64,000 nucleotides of DNA from Plantago major (Eukaryota > Streptophyta > Magnoliopsida > Lamiales > Plantaginaceae): NCBI GenBank assembly GCA_026545765.1, contig CM048842.1, positions 31,607,167 through 31,671,166 on the forward strand, read 5' to 3'. The notes under the pieces were generated by a model, which was not told the origin of the DNA, searched no databases, and worked only from the letters and a program-made list of their open reading frames with translations. A program made the translations under genes and the position numbers. Below are positions 59,300 through 64,000 of the stretch, piece after piece. Each line of letters opens with the position of its first letter. Positions within the stretch are counted from its first letter, which is position 1.

Positions 59300-60708
59300 T
59301 GTTAGGAATATCTGTTAGTATTTTGATCACTCATCACATGTTCTTATCTTAGCCAGAAAGGTGATTAAGTGCTCTTGGTTCACTTGAACATTGTAAAATA
59401 GGAAATCACTGAGTATGATTAGTCTAGTAAATCTTGTATTAGGATTATAGGTCTCTGAGTGTAATTTTTATTTCAAGAAGACCATGAAGATCAATCCTAG
59501 CAATGGAGCTTTTCTGAAGATTAAAAGACTGAAGATTGCACAAGGTTTATGAAGACACAAAGGTTTAGTCTAACTCAGAAAGACTATGTCCTTAATCCTT
59601 TCTTGAGTATATTAACTTACTTTTGAAATATAATTCTGGACATATGACATCATGAGTATGGAGCATGCAAGCCATCAGAAAGGCTCATGTATCCGTTGAG
59701 ACTAAAGGACAATGAAACGATTATGCATTAAATGCATCCTTGAAATCTTTTAATAGCGATCCTATCTGAAAAATGAGATAGTGACCTCTGAGTACATAGT
59801 TCAAGATATAAACGGATATAATTTGATAGAGAGCACAACGGATACAATTCAAACGCCTCTCAAATTTATCTATATATATCACACACTTAGATGCTTGAAG
59901 AACATACCTTAGAACGCTATATCTTGCAAACTTACCATCAAGCAAAGTATTCTCTCAAGCACTCTACTACCCTTTAAAGCTTTACATTGCTTGAAGAATC
60001 ACTAGTAGTTCTAAGTTGTCTGAACCTTAACAAGAGATTGTTATTAAGTGAAAGAGTTGAACTATCGGATACCCTTTAAAGCTCATTCTCGAGCGGACAC
60101 CAATTACTTGGGTCGATAAAAAAGCGCCATCCTTTGAACAAGTGTATTAAGTAGTCTTGTTCTATTAGGCTCTCTGAAAACATAAGCGAAAAGTTATCGA
60201 GAAGCCTCTCTGACAAACCTTATAACCAACACCATCAAGGCGTGGAGTAGAGGAAGTACTTGATTTGGGAAATCAGGGAATAACTCCAAGGTTATCTGAG
60301 TAGAGGAAGTACTTAGCTCTAGGAGCTGGGGAATAACTCAGGGGGAACATTTGGTTGGGAACCATTTGTTTAGGAATCTTAGAATAAGGATTATTGTAAG
60401 GTGAACTCAATTATCTGTTCTAGTGAATTCTAGGTCTCAGAAAGACCGAAGTGGATTAGTTGGAGGATTACGCCACCTCCAGATACCACTATACTTGCTG
60501 TGTTATTTACCTTTCTGTATTTACATTTCAGCAAAGCACACACACACTTACTTATTGTTTCTGCACTTACCTATCTTAAAGTCTTCCATGCTCTGAATTT
60601 AAGTATCAGAAACCCCTAGGTTTCTGAGAAACTGTGTTTATCGACAAAAGTTTTAAAAGACTATTCACCCCCCTCTAGTCTTTTACTTTGCCGTTATCTG
60701 GACCAACA
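59300..60708 (+). repeat. Copia-D 5' LTR
   Basis: A 1409-bp LTR starting TGTTAGGAATATCTG and ending GTTATCTGGACCAACA. These are the reverse complements of the ends of the minus-strand LTRs in the window, so it is the same family in the opposite direction. A TATA-like TCTATATATATCACAC lies at about 59868-59883 on the plus strand. It is somewhat shorter and more diverged than the Copia-A and -B LTRs. Confidence 0.88.
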
Positions 60709-60710
60709 AG

Positions 60711-60722
60711 TGGTATCAGAGC
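60711..60722 (+). other. Copia-D primer binding site (tRNA-iMet type)
   Basis: TGGTATCAGAGC two bases after the LTR end, identical to the copia PBS in Copia-A and Copia-B. Confidence 0.92.
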
Positions 60723-60825
60723 AGGAGGTTCACAAGCCTTCTGCACTGAACCTAGATCCCCATATAGGTGAAGGAACTTTGTCCCTTTCTGAGGACTATA
60801 AAATTTGTGTGTTAAGTGTGCAGGT

Positions 60826-63240
60826 ATGTCTCTGAGTGATGCACCCGTGTCGAAGCCAGAAAACTACGAGAAATGGAAGAACAACATGATGCTCCATCTG
60901 GAGGCCATTAGTGATGAGATGATCTATGTCATCAATAAAGGGCCTATCAAAATCAGACAACTCAAACAAGTTACTGAGGTGTCTAATGGAAGAAAAGCCT
61001 CAGACAAGGAAGATGGAAGCGAGGACATGGCTTCTAGTGATAGTGGTCATGTTGCTCGTGGAAGCATTATATATGAAGACAAGCCAAGAGAGCTCTGGAC
61101 ATCTAAAGATGCCAAGAGACACAGATTGGATGGTCAAGCTCGTAATATAATCATCATATCGACACCTGAGCACATCTGATTATGGCGTGGGGTGCTAAAA
61201 AGCGAAAGTTGCACGACAATTGATTGAAGAAATGCATGCGAGGCGAAAACCAAAGAAAACAAGTTGAAGTTCTTAAATTGAAGTTCCAAAACTTCAAACA
61301 AGGTCCCACTGAAACTACGGAAGAACTTGATTTGATTTACTACTCTTATGAGTGATATGGATGCACTTGGTGAAAGCGATAGATAATCCCGGTCGAGAAA
61401 GATCAAGACTATTGTCAAGTCTCAATCCTTTGGGAACACACCAAGTTCTTTTATTTCAATCAAGGGATGCAAATATTACTCGAGAGAGCTCTTCTCTCAT
61501 CTTTACTCTTGAGACTGAGAACTTAGAGAGAACAAACAGCTGAAAAGTTGCAAAGTGCTGCTCTAGTTTCTCAAGGTTCTTCTGAAAAGAAGGATACCAA
61601 AGATGCATCTGAAGAAAATGCTCTTGCAGTAAGACACATGAAGAAATTTGTGAGTCAAGAGATTGAGAGAAGAAAAGCTAAAGAAAAGCTGAAAAGCTGA
61701 AAAAGCATCTTGGCCCAAACTATCATCGATCTGAGAACATACTAGTGAACAACTCTCTGAACACCCCCATTCGGAAAGGTGTTAATCTTGAAAAGCTGAA
61801 ATAGGAAATGATATCCTTCTATTGTCAAAAGCTTTGGTCACTTCAAGAGATTGTCCTGCTTTAAACAAGCTCAAGACAGGTGACAAGAAGGACAGAAGAA
61901 ATTTCAAGAGAAATCAAAGGGCCTTACTAACTGAAGAAAGGAAGAAGATTCAAATTCAACTTGATGCTCTAGACTTTGAGACAGATTATGAAAATGGAGA
62001 TTAGGATGACTCGAACCTACCATCACCGAATTGTGTGGAATCACCCACGATGTAATTGACTTGACCTTAAGAAGAAAGAAATGTGTGGAGTTCTTTGAGA
62101 TTCTGTTCCAAACATCTCAACATTGAAATGTGTCTTATGGTGATGAGGTAACTAACAATTCACAATTTACGTACTATGAGTGATGATGGAATTGAGGATG
62201 GAGTTGGTCAAGAGTGAATTGGATCGTTATGAAATAATTTACGGAAGCACAATCAAACCGAATTCTAGAGGAAAGCAAAGAAACTCTTGAAAAAGGGTTT
62301 ACGAGCTAACGAATATCGAGAACAAGAGCGAAATAGCCTTTCGAAATCTCGGATATCGAGAATAAAAATTCTCACAAACTAGCCTTGGATGAACTTACTA
62401 AGAAAATGATGAAGGCTTTACGAGAATGAAGAACTCGGAAAGAAAGAGCTATCCTTCAATCTTATGCAAAGGCTAGTGAAACTCTCCGAGGTTCAATCCT
62501 ATATGAGAGATCCCTCGAGAAAGGTGGACTTGGACTTGATGAACAATCGAGTAATTCATCTCCTCGAAGAAGAGTGATGAAAGGTTGACCTTTGTAAAAA
62601 GTCAGCAGAATGGTTCTTCAACCACCTATAGCATTGAGTCGGAAAGCTAGGGTAGTTGACAAAGGAAAGGGTAGAAACCCATCCTTTGAAAGAACAACAA
62701 GTTCACAAGAAACTTGCGGATAAGGTTTACGAAAGAAACATAACCTCGACATGTAACCATCCACATTGCTACATTACTAGGAAAGGAAGAATTGCTGGAA
62801 TAGGCAAATTCTCTCTGTACCATTTATGAAAATAAAGATGGTGCGAAACTAGTAAAACTTAAGAAACGTATTGAGAAAGCGAAGGTGTTGAAATGGCATT
62901 GGCTATCGTGCTATTGGAAAACTTCTTCAACAATATAAGGAAGGACAAGAACAATGGCGCAAGGCGATATTGCGCGTAGCAATAGGCGAAGTGGAAGAAA
63001 TCTCAAGCCAACTGAAAAAGCTGAATGCGAGCTAGAAGGAACGGCGGAAAGGCTAAGTTCTTTGAAAAGCAATCCCGAAACCGAGGTCGAAAGCACCAAA
63101 AGGAACACCTAGACACACCAGAAGAAGGAAAATTGAGATCAAAATTACTGATTTTATTGCATCTCCTTCTGATCAAGTTAGACAAAAACAAACTCCCAAG
63201 AAATTCACTAAAGTGTGGATTCCTACTGGAAGAATGTTTA
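60826..63240 (+). pseudogene. Copia-D gag
   Basis: The start at 60826 opens MSLSDAPVSKPENYEKWKNN, nearly the same as Copia-B. The capsid part (60826-61600), a lysine-rich stretch, a region like the zinc-knuckle segment (near 61830-61880), an acidic part, a coiled coil and a basic C-terminal part can be followed in order. The region is heavily broken. It also shows an unusual base pattern (see findings). Confidence 0.75.
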
Positions 63241-63289
63241 GTCTAAATGGTTCTATCTCTGAAGCAAGAACCTAACTCTTGTTTCCTGT

Positions 63290-63660
63290 TTTGTGCAGAA
63301 CGCCTCTTGGACTAAGGCTCAATGGCTATTTGATAGTGGATGCGGAAAGCACATGACAGGAGACAAAGCAAATCTGGTCAACTACAAAACTTGCAACAAT
63401 GGACCAGACATCAGATTTGCTGGAGGAGAATTAAATCTCTCTCTGGGATTTAGCAACGTCAAATTAGGATCATTAACTATCACTGACGAATAACATGTTA
63501 AGGGTTTGAAATATAATCTATTTAGCATGAGCCAGTTTGCAGACAAGGGATTTACTGTGAAATTCAAAGCAAAGTATTGCAAACTTATAGACAATGAGTC
63601 AAAGCAGACAGTCTTGGTTGCTCGGCGGAAGGCGATCTTTGTGTTGCCTTTGGGCATCTG
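63290..63660 (+). pseudogene. Copia-D protease
   Basis: Copia protease with the active-site context WLFDSGCGKHMTGDKANLVN, then RFAGGELNLSLGFSNVKLGS and a KYNLFSMSQFADKGFTVKFK-like stretch. It follows gag directly and precedes the pre-integrase segment. It is broken. Confidence 0.85.
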
Positions 63661-64000
63661 CCAATGAAGAATGTCTCATGGTGAGTCAATCGGGTCACAG
63701 GAAAACCTTGGTTTTGGCACAAAGAATGAGTCACTTGAATTTCAAAACTACTGAACAACTTGCGAGAAAGAGTTAGTGGTTGGCCTTCCCAAAACATCTT
63801 TCGGAAAGGATGGTATACATTACTTTGTCGGATGGAAACAATCTAAGATCTCTTTCAAGTCCAAAATCAGACACTCTAGTGTTAGACCACTGCAACTATT
63901 ACACATGCATCTTTTTGAATCATCTGTAACTAGTTATGCAGGAAAGAAGTATGGTCTTGTTGTTGTAGATGACTTCTCAAGATTCACTTGGGTTGTCTTT
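63661..64000 (+). pseudogene. Copia-D integrase, N-terminal part (cut by window end)
   Basis: It shows the pre-integrase segment (MSHLNFKTTEQLA) and the start of the integrase core, with LFESSVTSYAGKKYGLVVVD and DFSRFTWVVF at the very end of the window. It continues past 64000. Confidence 0.85.

Larger units (their letters stand above)
59300..64000 (+). mobile_element. Copia-D: Ty1/copia (Sirevirus-like) element, 5' part, runs off window
   Basis: A plus-strand relative of Copia-A and -B. It begins with a 5' LTR (59300-60708), then PBS, gag, protease and the start of integrase at the window end. It interrupts Copia-C gag; the expected TSD on this side is GTTAC (59295-59299). Only one LTR is in the window, so age cannot be read from an LTR pair. 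The internal part is heavily broken, with dozens of breaks, although some of this may be technical. Confidence 0.88.

Overview
The window is a stack of nested plant retrotransposons. I see no host gene, tRNA, rRNA or CRISPR array. The families (Ty1/copia with Sirevirus-like traits, Ty3/gypsy Tat and Athila, and an L1-type LINE with an RNase H domain) together point to an angiosperm, most likely a eudicot with a large, repeat-rich genome. I cannot name the species or family from the sequence.

Nesting, worked out from LTR ends and target-site duplications (TSDs). The oldest visible layer is Copia-C (minus strand), seen in three pieces: 37126-39481, 58108-59299, and presumably more sequence outside the window. 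A Tat element, Tat-A (plus strand), sits in Copia-C and ends at 37125; its pol lies left of the window. Tat-B (minus strand, 2050-31654, TSD GGGAG) sits inside the antisense ORF of Tat-A. Copia-A (minus strand, 3896-19791, TSD GTTGT) sits inside Tat-B. An Athila-type remnant (about 32340-36486) lies between the Tat-A antisense ORF and the cut-down Tat-A 3' LTR (36487-37125). Copia-B (minus strand, 39482-58107) and Copia-D (plus strand, from 59300 past the window end) each interrupt the gag region of Copia-C. A 5'-truncated LINE (50161-52918, TSD of about 16-17 bp) interrupts the integrase region of Copia-B.

Two things stand out. First, Copia-A and Copia-B are unusually long for copia elements: about 15.9 kb each once the LINE is subtracted. 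Both carry a sense-strand accessory gene region of about 5.3-5.5 kb between the reverse transcriptase and the 3' LTR. It shows no membrane segments but has acidic, basic and coiled-coil stretches, and a series of short repeated blocks bounded by splice-like signals. Second, the Tat elements carry an antisense ORF of the 'putative gypsy type transposon' (PF04195-like) type, with its own TATA box, intron-like gaps kept at matching places in two relatives, and possibly a second small antisense unit. Copia-A landed in what looks like the 5' UTR intron of this antisense gene.

All elements with coding parts are broken to some degree. LTR pairs of Tat-B, Copia-A and Copia-B differ by only a few percent by eye, suggesting insertions within the last few million years. 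Some patches show an odd depletion of CTG/CAG triplets, which may be technical.
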